A stretch of DNA of 64,000 nucleotides from Apis mellifera. Taxonomy: Eukaryota > Arthropoda > Insecta > Hymenoptera > Apidae. Each line of letters begins with the position of its first letter. Within the stretch, counting starts at the first letter, position 1. The stretch is taken from the NCBI RefSeq assembly GCF_003254395.2, contig NC_037638.1, positions 18,298,892 through 18,362,891 on the forward strand, read 5' to 3'. Both the position numbers and the translations under genes were made by a program. Below the pieces are notes generated by a model. That model searched no databases. It had not been told where the DNA came from and was given only the letters and a program-made list of their open reading frames with translations. Positions 62,901 through 64,000 of the stretch are shown here, one piece after another.

Positions 62901-64000
62901 TCTAGCCCCTTTAGAAACAACAACAACAACCCAAGGGACGAAGCCGCCCCTACGCCTCTCTCGATTCAAGTGCTCAGACCGACTGCTCAATTCCCAAGAC
63001 CCGTGGATATCCAGAAAACCGTCGTCGAACCGATTCGCGATGAAACTCCTCCTCCGAGCACCGGGAGAATGGAAACGGGCAGAGGCAACGAGGAAGGGGC
63101 GAGACTCGAGGAGCAGCAGAGCGAACAGAAGGAGACCGAGATGAGAGTCGAAAGGAGAAGACACGTTTCCAAGGTGGATTCGGTGGATTCTAGGACGAGG
63201 AGTCAGTCGAGGAGGTCTGGCTCGGTTAGAAATAACAGCGACGAGGCTGTGAGGGAATCTAGGGAGAGGAATTCGTCCACGGAGAACGAAAACGCGATGG
63301 AGATTTCTAGATCGATGGAACGGAAAAAGGAGTCGTTGGTACTTAAAAACACGTTGGCGCCTAAAGTTGAGAGGAGAGGAAGATCGGCTAGTCCCATTTG
63401 GGTGCCTGGATCTACGTCCTACGCGGATATCCTTCGTGGAAATAGGCAGAGTTCTCGCAGTCCTTCGGTGGAGGGTGGCAAGGACGTTAATATGGTCGGT
63501 AGAGAGGTGAGGGAGACTGTGGTCGAAGAATTGTCCGTGCCGGAAACGGTTGAGAACGAGAAATTGGAGTTCAACGTGCCGAGACTCGAAGTGGAGGAAG
63601 AGACGGAAGTTCAAGAAGCTCTTGAGGATGAAGCGAGCGAGGAGATAACGGTAGAGAATTACCAGTCTGTTGAGGTAATGGGCGAAGATATGGTTGAAAT
63701 CGTGCCTTCGTCCGAGAAACCCGAAGAAGAATCGGCAGAGGCTCAAACTAGTTGGGCTGACGAGAGCATGGAGGAGTACGTTTTATTGAACGAGAAGAAT
63801 TACAAAAATATCGCGAGAGCACCGCAACAAGTTCAAGAAGTGTACAATTATATTCAACCACCTCTTCGACCAGCCATCCCAGAATTGGTTGGATTCATTG
63901 GATCTCAAGTAGCTTATCCAGTAAGCTCTTACGTCTACATGCCGGCTGCGTCCCCTCAGCAGATGGCTCTTCCTCATTACACCGAGAGCCAGATAGCATT
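1380..64000 (+). CDS. Msp300: Msp300/nesprin-1-like giant spectrin-repeat protein (spliced gene, 3' end outside window)
   Basis: This gene encodes a nesprin: an actin-binding, spectrin-repeat protein that in animals connects the nuclear envelope (through a C-terminal KASH domain) to the cytoskeleton and is abundant in muscle. I assembled 36 coding exons whose GT-AG junctions and phases all agree, giving 7,882 codons to 59636 and about 8,300 by the window end. Order: disordered Ser/Pro/Arg-rich N-terminus (about 1-224), CH1 (about 225-336), Ser-rich linker, CH2 (about 370-485), then about 70 spectrin repeats, then a disordered segment. CH landmarks typical of nesprins are present: FVNWINSYL, DLIEDLKDGTRLLALLEVLSGE, WTIILYFQIEENTRALEYL, and LLDPEDVDVPQPDEKSIMTY with VAQFL. 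Helix-A WL/WI motifs recur about every 108 residues through the rod. The KASH domain is not in the window. Shot/dystonin and beta-spectrin are less likely because the CH signature and the rod length match nesprins. Individual exons follow. Confidence 0.95.
2053..18179 (+). other. Intron 1 (16.1 kb), no gene supported
   Basis: This is AT-rich intron with many poly-A/T runs. GC-richer islands occur at about 3.05-3.3, 5.2-5.5, 6.6-6.9, 8.5-8.7, 10.3-10.75, 13.2-13.4 and 16.7-17.05 kb. They contain only short open frames on either strand with no recognisable domain. These islands are the natural candidates for enhancers or unspotted alternative first exons, but nothing in them decides this. I saw no tRNA, transposase frame or terminal inverted repeat. 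Confidence 0.75.
3240..3470. repeat. Degenerate minisatellite-like stretch
   Basis: Variants of TTGAATATG followed by accaatc/agcaatt and by aaatctttgt or a related string recur near 3283, 3347 and 3430 (64 and 83 bases apart). Copies are poorly conserved, so this may be an old tandem duplication rather than a functional repeat. Confidence 0.3.
18180..18241 (+). CDS. Msp300: Msp300 exon 2: start of CH1
   Basis: This 62-base exon encodes DEQERVQKK, then TFVNWINSYLSK: the first helix of calponin-homology domain 1, with the invariant Trp of the F.NW.N motif. The acceptor is ctttccag and the donor is aag|gtaaga. Residues 225-245. CH1 supplies most of the F-actin affinity in tandem CH proteins. 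Confidence 0.93.
18242..18893 (+). other. Intron 2 (652 bases)
   Basis: AT-rich intron between CH1 exons. Nothing recognisable is inside; short open frames in it do not resemble a protein. Confidence 0.8.
18894..18989 (+). CDS. Msp300: Msp300 exon 3: CH1 core
   Basis: Thirty-two codons, phase 0 at both ends, encoding RSPPLRVDDLIEDLKDGTRL and then LALLEVLSGEKL (residues 246-277). The DL..DL.DG..L..LLEVLSGE signature is diagnostic of CH1 in nesprin/dystonin-type tandem CH domains. The acceptor is tttttag and the donor is gtaagt. Confidence 0.94.
19076..19159 (+). CDS. Msp300: Msp300 exon 4: CH1
   Basis: Twenty-eight codons, phase 0, residues 278-305. It reads PVERGRNLKRPHFLSNANTA then LQFLQSKK, matching the CH1 segment in which F..N...AL.FL lines the hydrophobic core. 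The acceptor is ttcgcag and the donor is gtaagt. Flanking introns are 86 and 231 bases. Confidence 0.93.
19391..19483 (+). CDS. Msp300: Msp300 exon 5: end of CH1
   Basis: Thirty-one codons, phase 0, residues 306-336. IKLVNINSSDLVDG is followed by LGLIWTIILYFQ, the last helix of CH1. The LIWT.IL.FQ motif is the strongest single CH1 marker. The acceptor is ttgcag and the donor is cag|gtagac. Confidence 0.95.
19484..20186 (+). other. Intron 5 (703 bases) with a C13 run
   Basis: Intron with long A runs near 19.78 and 19.92 kb and an uninterrupted run of 13 C at 20111-20123, about 65 bases before the acceptor ttctag. No extra exon is needed: FQ joins IEENTRALEYL as in other nesprins. Confidence 0.8.
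20187..20365 (+). CDS. Msp300: Msp300 exon 6: CH1-CH2 linker and start of CH2
   Basis: Residues 337-396. IEENTRALEYLGQTWG leads into a Ser-rich linker (SQSSLESLSTQGSATSERKR) and then SEKWKQGARKTLLQWVTNAL, the first CH2 helix. The linker is of nesprin type, longer than in alpha-actinin or spectrin. The exon ends in phase 2 (CCA AA), completed by the G at 20945 to give PKDIKVRDF. Confidence 0.93.
20366..20944 (+). other. Intron 6 (579 bases) with an 11-base tandem repeat
   Basis: AT-rich intron. Between about 20786 and 20861 an 11-base unit close to TAATTTATTTC is repeated six or so times with small changes. Nothing coding. Confidence 0.75.
20786..20861. repeat. AT-rich 11-base minisatellite
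   Basis: Imperfect head-to-tail copies of TAATTTATTTC / AATTTATTCCA type units within an intron. Low-complexity repeat with no indicated function. Confidence 0.7.
20945..21332 (+). CDS. Msp300: Msp300 exon 7: CH2 and start of the rod
   Basis: Residues 396-525. It contains KVRDFGESWRDGNAFLAIID, then AFHVAESELGIAKLLDPEDV, then QPDEKSIMTYVAQFLHKYPE: a complete CH2 body with the F..SW.DG.AF and LLDPEDVD..PDEKSI.TYV signatures. The last part (YDGLLAWLYERLKYLEQMG) begins the first spectrin-like helix. The acceptor is atacag and the donor is gat|gtatgt. Coding GC content here is clearly higher than in the middle of the rod. Confidence 0.95.
21417..21563 (+). CDS. Msp300: Msp300 exon 8: first rod segment
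   Basis: Forty-nine codons, phase 0, residues 526-574. EYATVKAEVEQQRIVYNKLQ and DSWRHVQNLWKTLEML form alpha-helical, coiled-coil-like sequence with the aromatic W..V..LW..L pattern of spectrin helix C. The donor is ctc|gtaagt. Confidence 0.9.
21860..22400 (+). CDS. Msp300: Msp300 exon 9: spectrin repeats
   Basis: Residues 575-755. It opens MLRWLWVLDSYLPGELSV and continues with helix-A type WLCRAEDLLLSDNN, then F..L.......F and RLDSLPDRAAKRRIRLKFLE. About one and a half spectrin repeats. The acceptor is tttctag; the exon ends in phase 1 (GTT G|gtaagt), completed by AC at 22633 to give Asp. The ATG at its start is an ordinary internal Met. Confidence 0.92.
22633..24316 (+). CDS. Msp300: Msp300 exon 10: about five spectrin repeats
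   Basis: A 1,684-base exon, residues 755-1316. Helix-A landmarks are WLNRAEPALH, WLRNVETALS, WLDEAERMLT and WLSVAETMMN, plus a Trp-less YLKEIEVEVN, spaced about 105-115 residues apart, each followed by a helix-C pattern such as L..RW..L. The acceptor is cattag. The reading ends AAG AAG AA|gtaagt, and the stop visible just beyond is intronic. Rod segments like this set the length between the actin-binding head and the nuclear membrane. Confidence 0.94.
24395..24503 (+). CDS. Msp300: Msp300 exon 11: short rod exon
   Basis: Residues 1316-1352. The first A completes Lys, then FDEMVRWMDHVDSNL and RTILHEVNTLEEFETEKTIF: helix A plus the start of helix B of one spectrin repeat. The acceptor is tctcag and the donor is cag|gtaaga. 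Phase closes at both sides. Confidence 0.92.
24790..25834 (+). CDS. Msp300: Msp300 exon 12: about three spectrin repeats
   Basis: Residues 1353-1701. It begins KICREADSKREEMKWLVQTL. Helix-A positions include WLVQTLDSLT and the Trp-poor LIEQAEEELRKIE and LQLWTQQSAPQS. The composition is Lys/Glu/Gln-rich and coiled-coil-like. The acceptor is ctgtag. It ends in phase 1 at AAAG|gtacga, completed by GT at 25910 to give Gly. Confidence 0.93.
25910..31450 (+). CDS. Msp300: Msp300 exon 13: giant exon with about 17 spectrin repeats
   Basis: One uninterrupted 5,541-base exon, residues 1701-3548. Helix-A landmarks in order include WIEEAESKAA, WLERSERTVL, WMSRLRSNIA, WLNDANAQLS, two or more Trp-less repeats, WLTNTNEALT, WLKENENKIR, WIENAEKTLK, WLADAQNKLG, WINTVINEGT, WIKQMETQLK, WITDIKSELK, WLRDVERAMH and WLNGEKDKLA, consistent with about 17 repeats of about 108 residues. 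From about residue 2885 onward every second repeat carries a PDGREII-type motif at the start of helix C. The exon ends AATGAAATAG|gtaaaa, and the run of hydrophobic codons immediately after is intron. Its size is exceptional beside neighbours of 0.1-2.2 kb and suggests past intron loss. Confidence 0.95.
31528..31816 (+). CDS. Msp300: Msp300 exon 14: spectrin repeat
   Basis: Residues 3548-3644. ESVEDKQKTALQKWQDFEDK is followed by WFSTMEAAFRDQQLQPTL and LQTLKEKRDAILKEELKIDE: helices A and B of a repeat. The acceptor is catatag. The exon ends in phase 2 at AATAG|gtaaat, completed by A at 31913 to give RYQLL. Confidence 0.93.
31913..32432 (+). CDS. Msp300: Msp300 exon 15: about 1.6 spectrin repeats
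   Basis: Residues 3644-3817. Helix-A motifs are WLTQLEQSLASLKK and WLDTMERSVKQDST. SAQGREIIRHELRQARERW starts a helix C of the alternating type that recurs every two repeats. The acceptor is tttag and the donor is aag|gtaact; phase 0 at the 3' end. Confidence 0.94.
32530..32978 (+). CDS. Msp300: Msp300 exon 16: spectrin repeat
   Basis: Residues 3818-3967. GMHQEILAYKRIIEGISEKA completes helix B of one repeat, and FYDLQKSYQDYQKQQWEQL begins the next. The acceptor is ctatag. Phase 2 end at CTAAG|gtaaga, completed by A at 33053 to give RFEHKKFAT. Confidence 0.93.
33053..33248 (+). CDS. Msp300: Msp300 exon 17: helix A of a spectrin repeat
   Basis: Residues 3967-4032. It contains WSEYENSLERLLAWLADAES and NTLDEKQEQLEKYQ, a canonical helix C/helix A join. 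The donor is cag|gtaata. Two downstream exons can follow in phase 0: the stop-containing exon at 33564 or the rod exon at 34364. Confidence 0.93.
33564..33680 (+). CDS. Msp300: Candidate alternative truncating exon in the rod
   Basis: After acceptor cttag the frame matching exon 17 reads ALQKIALSWDTEVTELVALG, DHLDQVRETWKKFTQTGL and then TGA at 33678-33680. Its first 25 residues line up with the first 25 residues of exon 18 (MLIVNLRQ...ELMQ) as a helix B. A gtaaga donor sits exactly at that 25-codon point (33639), so it could be a 75-base cassette exon, or read through to the stop to give an isoform of about 4,070 residues. An AATAAA lies near 33873. Known nesprin genes produce many short isoforms, but I have no transcript evidence here. 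Confidence 0.45.
   Translation, partial: ALQKIALSWDTEVTELVALGDHLDQVRETWKKFTQTGL
33681..34363 (+). other. Intron or alternative 3' UTR downstream of exon 33564
   Basis: AT- and T-rich sequence, with long pyrimidine runs around 33.7-33.8 kb and an AATAAA near 33873. It is either plain intron before exon 18 or partly the 3' UTR of a truncated isoform. No other frame is supported. Confidence 0.6.
34364..34516 (+). CDS. Msp300: Msp300 exon 18: helix B/C of a spectrin repeat
   Basis: Fifty-one codons, phase 0, residues 4033-4083. MLIVNLRQNEAEFDKMSDES, then SASVQQITSRFQSIQATAK, completes the repeat opened in exon 17. The acceptor is tttctag and the donor is aaa|gtaaat. Joining at aaa gives clean phase 0 with the next exon. 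Confidence 0.92.
34793..37040 (+). CDS. Msp300: Msp300 exon 19: about seven spectrin repeats
   Basis: A 2,248-base exon, residues 4084-4833. Helix-A landmarks are WLANTRTTYQ, WLRTVETQLK, WIDATHNAVI, WMRETDTKLH, WLDDIRKKLA, a Trp-less YMQSALNEFM and WLSRAREKIP. Alternating helix-C motifs MEGREIVRQQL, ESGQINIRSQI, PIGHKAINDAV and PQGQEIIKNEV fall every two repeats. The acceptor is ccatag. Phase 1 end at AGAG|gtaagt, completed by AA at 37117 to give EIKQQKD. Confidence 0.95.
37117..38428 (+). CDS. Msp300: Msp300 exon 20: about four spectrin repeats
   Basis: Residues 4833-5270. Helix-A landmarks are WLQQFDILIKAQK, WIENAKQIIRKGT, WINDREAKLQQVC and WIRAAKERLGKCS. DGREEINAQLKEIQNDW and EEDKEIIEEEVALLQEEY continue the two-repeat motif series. 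The acceptor is ttcacag. The exon ends AGT TAT GT|gtaagt, phase 2, completed by A at 38516 to give VDSLNN. Confidence 0.95.
38516..38879 (+). CDS. Msp300: Msp300 exon 21: spectrin repeat
   Basis: Residues 5270-5391. It carries WTEYEDQFSEATEWLTQTEQ for helix A and ITQLTTKYNALLSLAKEIMR for helix C of the alternate (RY..L) type. The acceptor is ctacag and the donor is cag|gtacat. Phase 0 at the 3' end. Confidence 0.94.
38979..39587 (+). CDS. Msp300: Msp300 exon 22: about two spectrin repeats
   Basis: Exactly 203 codons, phase 0, residues 5392-5594. Helix-A motifs are WIERTRDKLSECKE and WIEEIEGKIQPGEM, and a degenerate QNGAAKIQEDTENLKMEF occupies the alternating helix-C slot. At about 203 residues it closely matches the two-repeat period. 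The acceptor is attcag and the donor is aag|gtacgt. Confidence 0.94.
39675..40460 (+). CDS. Msp300: Msp300 exon 23: two and a half spectrin repeats
   Basis: Phase 0 at both ends, residues 5595-5856. Helix A: WVRHTKLELQQNCD, WIDHFQKKVNDEQ and WLRIARGSVQDCMG. PEGQETIKQDMKQLQANW is another alternating-type helix C. The acceptor is ttttag and the donor is aag|gtatgc. Confidence 0.94.
40461..40797 (+). other. Intron 23 (337 bases)
   Basis: AT-rich intron with no recognisable element. The acceptor is ttcatag. Confidence 0.8.
40798..41958 (+). CDS. Msp300: Msp300 exon 24: about three and a half spectrin repeats
   Basis: Residues 5857-6243, phase 0. Landmarks are WLEETENGMQDLPD, WLLQISFQLMAHNS and the helix-C starts PEQQDQLRSDM and NPEIKTIIETQLQNV. 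Near its end the helical sequence is interrupted by CVSRPGSPLDAPPVQIPARE, a Pro/Ser-rich loop that breaks the repeat pattern and may be a flexible hinge. The donor is cag|gtattg. Confidence 0.94.
42062..42841 (+). CDS. Msp300: Msp300 exon 25: spectrin repeats
   Basis: Exactly 260 codons, phase 0, residues 6244-6503. Helix A: WINQQRALCAEWKS, WLDTLSKKVDVIEK and WIQQKKKQAQMSEP. The acceptor is caatag and the donor is aag|gtaatt. The next repeat resumes at AMLKEAEGK in exon 26. Confidence 0.94.
43065..43715 (+). CDS. Msp300: Msp300 exon 26: spectrin repeats (alternative acceptor at 43029)
   Basis: Residues 6504-6720 using the acceptor ttgcag before 43065. The join LLALK|AMLKEAEGKQ then has normal helix-B spacing. 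A second AG at 43027-43028, behind a better pyrimidine tract, would add 12 in-frame codons (KYTYDVHIIELQ) and lengthen the helix. Helix-A landmarks are WIKSKSNNLKKLS and WINEAEVATSSD. EEDRARLNKILDELNKDYEE is a helix C. The donor is aag|gtaggc. Confidence 0.9.
43818..44419 (+). CDS. Msp300: Msp300 exon 27: spectrin repeats
   Basis: Residues 6721-6921. YDRLKKEAKEYADDIEKLMQ is followed by ADKLELNEQLQNMKEAHGRV and VEDVEAMLDAYERILNDLKA. Tryptophan is missing from helix A here (the VAEAIQFMTDVQKEL position), so these repeats are divergent. The acceptor is ctccag. Phase 2 end at AAAAG|gtattt, completed by A at 47972 to give RYDDAIL. Confidence 0.92.
44774..44953. repeat. AT-rich inverted repeat (hairpin) with (TA)n core
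   Basis: The left arm (about 44774-44824: AATATTTCTGTCATGTATAT ... TACATTTTTAAGCT) is mirrored by the right arm (about 44887-44953: AGCTTAAAAATGTA ... TACATGATAGAAATATTT). The right arm includes a long (TA)n tract at about 44904-44932. The shape suggests a small foldback element or slippage product. Confidence 0.65.
45033..46555. repeat. Four tandem ~380-base repeat units
   Basis: Four head-to-tail copies start at about 45033, 45410, 45790 and 46170. The spacing of a shared landmark (TGGCGCCATCTCGCGGATGG at 45071, 45452, 45832 and 46219) is 381, 380 and 387 bases. Copies 1 and 2 are almost identical; 3 and 4 are slightly diverged. Each unit also contains perfect palindromes TGACGTCA (45147, 45527, 45907, 46294) and TGCGCATGCGCA (45220, 45600, 45977, 46364). 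Reading frames of about 84 codons on both strands recur only because the units are alike. No transposase is visible. Confidence 0.92.
46209..47508. mobile_element. Foldback-like element: 527-base inverted repeat bounded by TTAA
   Basis: The fourth tandem unit and the following sequence (46209-46735) are repeated almost exactly in inverted orientation at 46981-47508. The 245-base centre itself contains a diverged, inverted partial unit (about 46790-46962). Both outer ends read TTAATACCCGTGGCGCC (inward), so TTAA occurs at 46209-46212 and 47505-47508. TTAA is the target duplication of piggyBac-type transposons, and a non-autonomous foldback element of that kind is a reasonable guess. No coding capacity for a transposase is seen. 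Confidence 0.6.
47690..47855. repeat. AT-rich minisatellite (ATAATATAAA-like units)
   Basis: Roughly fifteen imperfect tandem copies of a 10-base unit close to ATAATATAAA / ATAATACAAA. Low-complexity intronic sequence. Confidence 0.85.
47972..48614 (+). CDS. Msp300: Msp300 exon 28: two spectrin repeats
   Basis: Residues 6921-7135. Helix A: WLEDKEKEVKSRPL and WVREAEIRLESDKD. LKQQLQGLRRAVETQREQHE is a helix C/A join. The acceptor is tttcag and the donor is aag|gtttgt (weaker than most). Phase 0 at the 3' end. Confidence 0.94.
48901..49239 (+). CDS. Msp300: Msp300 exon 29: spectrin repeat
   Basis: Exactly 113 codons, phase 0, about one repeat long, residues 7136-7248. IYFSSEPSIRELVSQQIQQA then EELSAEQQQHTQLLKNTLNT. 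The acceptor is ttgcag and the donor is cag|gttagt. Confidence 0.93.
49379..49684 (+). CDS. Msp300: Msp300 exon 30: spectrin repeat
   Basis: Exactly 102 codons, phase 0, residues 7249-7350. NQQFELDLLIERSQEVLRLA is followed by ISAEWKELVSGLEGRRDALE (helix C with W..L) and HWEDLEAQWSLIETKVNAIE. The acceptor is acacag and the donor is cat|gtaagt. Confidence 0.93.
49867..50018 (+). CDS. Msp300: Msp300 exon 31: rod segment
   Basis: Residues 7351-7401. ELVTEAEKLKPMAAEVKALS then LAAFTEAPAHALEEKLNKLQ. The Ala/Pro-rich middle is unlike the rest of the rod. The acceptor is ttatag. Phase 2 end at GAATC|gtgagt, completed by G at 57288 to give SLIDTLQ, which ties exons on the two sides of the 7.3-kb intron together. 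Confidence 0.92.
52400..53100 (+). promoter_or_regulatory. Candidate internal promoter / alternative first exon
   Basis: A CpG-rich block inside the large intron has TATAAATA at 52787-52794 and, downstream, a strong donor-like ACA|gtacgt at 53046. A non-coding first exon here spliced to 57288 would start a short isoform at a downstream Met such as the one near 57618. A frame from 52812 to 53096 has no recognisable domain and its phase does not fit exon 57288, so coding use is not supported. Confidence 0.3.
54172..54275. repeat. GACGAA/GAAGAC low-complexity repeat
   Basis: Purine-rich degenerate hexamer repeats (GACGAA, GAAGAC, GAAGAG) lie within the large intron. They produce spuriously open frames in several phases. 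Confidence 0.75.
54349..54404. other. GC-rich hairpin with 12-base perfect arms
   Basis: CGTCTTGGCGAG (54349-54360) is the exact reverse complement of CTCGCCAAGACG (54393-54404), separated by a GC-rich 32-base loop. It may be a structured intronic RNA or DNA element; nothing identifies it further. Confidence 0.5.
57288..58098 (+). CDS. Msp300: Msp300 exon 32: two to three spectrin repeats
   Basis: Residues 7401-7671. TKSRKADEDLEAFESTEREI, then DQDATEEELDELRWAVEQLL, WIRQAELKVQDRSI, WLDERKQVVADTID and WTEEKRQFLVEPLK. GC content is visibly higher than in exons 10-31, with Arg/Glu/Leu codons ending in G or C. The acceptor is tttgcag and the donor is tcg|gtacgt. Phase 0 at the 3' end. Confidence 0.94.
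58399..58557 (+). CDS. Msp300: Msp300 exon 33: half repeat
   Basis: Fifty-three codons, phase 0, residues 7672-7724. TAVKSCKQINKNLSDMGKEL then SVGDLPEKLLEAEEAKVQVE. The acceptor is tttgcag; the donor agg|gttggt is weak but gives clean phase with exon 34. Confidence 0.9.
58653..59015 (+). CDS. Msp300: Msp300 exon 34: spectrin repeat
   Basis: Exactly 121 codons, phase 0, residues 7725-7845. NALLQETSEEWEQCERKMKE, WIEKAKQSLESPQN, then DELLAELDNLHANVKEQTTA. The acceptor is tttcag and the donor is cag|gtcagg. Confidence 0.92.
59016..59525 (+). other. Intron 34 (510 bases) with palindrome cluster
   Basis: AT-rich intron containing perfect palindromes CAAGTGATCACTTG (59145-59158), ACAGTTGTAATTACAACTGT (59205-59224), CTTGTACAAG (59319-59328) and ATTGCACGTGCAAT (59332-59345), and five CAAGTG/CACTTG cores. 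A regulatory element is possible. Confidence 0.75.
59145..59345. promoter_or_regulatory. Cluster of CAAGTG cores and perfect palindromes
   Basis: Five CAAGTG/CACTTG hexamers (59145, 59153, 59185, 59296, 59317) and four perfect palindromes lie within 201 bases. CAAGTG is the core of NK-2 class homeodomain sites and also fits the bHLH E-box CANNTG. Both families act in muscle, where Msp300 is expressed. The enhancer role is inference. Confidence 0.35.
59526..59636 (+). CDS. Msp300: Msp300 exon 35: last common rod exon
   Basis: Thirty-seven codons, phase 0, residues 7846-7882. EIQQLRQQIMQVEQQLRTVL then SPTYLSTDKEKALQEQQ. The acceptor is ttctag and the donor is cag|gtaggt. It can splice in phase either to the stop-containing exon at 61735 or to the long disordered exon at 62736. 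Confidence 0.9.
61735..61845 (+). CDS. Msp300: Candidate alternative last exon of a short Msp300 isoform
   Basis: Behind acceptor gcgatag, phase 0 from exon 35 reads ICREKIKSLQSKIQARTERS then KILAQRGRPDPEPLDP and TGA at 61843-61845. The Lys/Arg/Gln-rich helical start fits directly onto ...KALEQ-type helix of the preceding exon. AATAAA signals occur at 62343-62348 and 62372-62377, giving a plausible 3' UTR of about 500 bases. If used, it makes a KASH-less form of about 7,918 residues. An internal exon using a hidden donor is possible but no good one is seen. Confidence 0.5.
   Translation: MCREKIKSLQSKIQARTERSKILAQRGRPDPEPLDP
62541..62553. repeat. C13 homopolymer
   Basis: Thirteen consecutive C bases upstream of the exon 36 acceptor. 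A similar C13 run lies at 20111-20123 in intron 5. Confidence 0.85.
62736..64000 (+). CDS. Msp300: Msp300 exon 36 (partial): rod end and long disordered segment
   Basis: The frame is open from 62679 to the window end. The first possible acceptors are AGs at 62731-62732 and 62734-62735, behind a pyrimidine-rich tract, giving SLQQRMDDWRQRVKTLLDEI, the end of the helical rod. After PYYVQSNETRF the protein is disordered and Ser/Arg/Glu/Pro-rich, with two copies of SYADI..G (62853 and 63418), an acidic stretch, and Tyr/Pro-rich NYIQPPLRPAIPELVG near the edge. At least 421 codons. An in-frame ATG at 62682, just after a stop, would allow an isoform starting MYNSIVVPWLVPPWR. Drosophila Msp300 also has long exons of non-spectrin sequence. 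Confidence 0.88.

Noticed and set aside
62892..63746. 284-codon open frame on the - strand
   Set aside because: It lies exactly opposite the Msp300 disordered exon; its Arg/Ser/Phe-rich translation has no domain and is the complement of a low-complexity Glu/Ser/Arg coding strand.
1..64000. CRISPR arrays, tRNA, rRNA, bacterial operons or viral genes
   Set aside because: None seen on either strand; the window is a single intron-rich animal gene.

Overview
The window looks like a piece of insect nuclear genome, probably a bee (Hymenoptera, Apis-like). Introns are AT-rich with many homopolymer runs, CpG is not depleted, and there is no sign of bacterial gene organisation. The species call is inference. 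Essentially the whole window is one giant multi-exon gene on the + strand: the orthologue of Drosophila Msp300 and vertebrate nesprin-1/SYNE1, a spectrin-repeat protein that links actin to the nuclear envelope.

Layout. (1) 1-1379: 5' flank and likely promoter/5' UTR, GC-rich from about 0.36 kb, with a GAC repeat and a short upstream ORF. (2) 1380-2052: first coding exon, a Ser/Pro/Arg-rich disordered N-terminus. (3) 2053-18179: a 16.1-kb first intron with no supportable gene. (4) 18180-21332: six exons encoding the tandem calponin-homology pair (CH1-linker-CH2) that binds F-actin. (5) 21417-50018: twenty-four exons encoding a very long rod of spectrin repeats, including one uninterrupted 5.5-kb exon with about 17 repeats. 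(6) 44420-47971: an intron carrying an unusual array of about 380-bp repeats plus a 527-bp-arm inverted repeat. (7) 50019-57287: a 7.3-kb intron with a GC-rich, promoter-like block at 52.4-53.3 kb. (8) 57288-59636: four more rod exons. (9) 59637-62735: a 3.1-kb intron with a good candidate alternative last exon at 61735-61845. (10) 62736-64000: start of a long disordered exon that runs off the window. No KASH domain is present, so the C-terminus lies beyond the right edge.

The exon model was built by hand. Every junction is GT-AG and every phase closes, giving 7,882 codons up to 59636 and about 8,300 residues in the window. The CH pair anchors to actin and the rod sets the distance to the nuclear membrane. 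Two in-frame stop-containing exons (33564-33680 and 61735-61845) suggest shorter forms.

The observations I consider most worth following are: a regular two-spectrin-repeat super-period (210-221 residues) running through about 3,200 residues of the rod; the intronic repeat array in which full units carry three conserved motifs (a CTCF-like GGCGCCATCT core, TGACGTCA and TGCGCATGCGCA) and whose inverted part is bounded by TTAA; the alternative truncating exons; and a cluster of CAAGTG-containing perfect palindromes at 59.15-59.35 kb.
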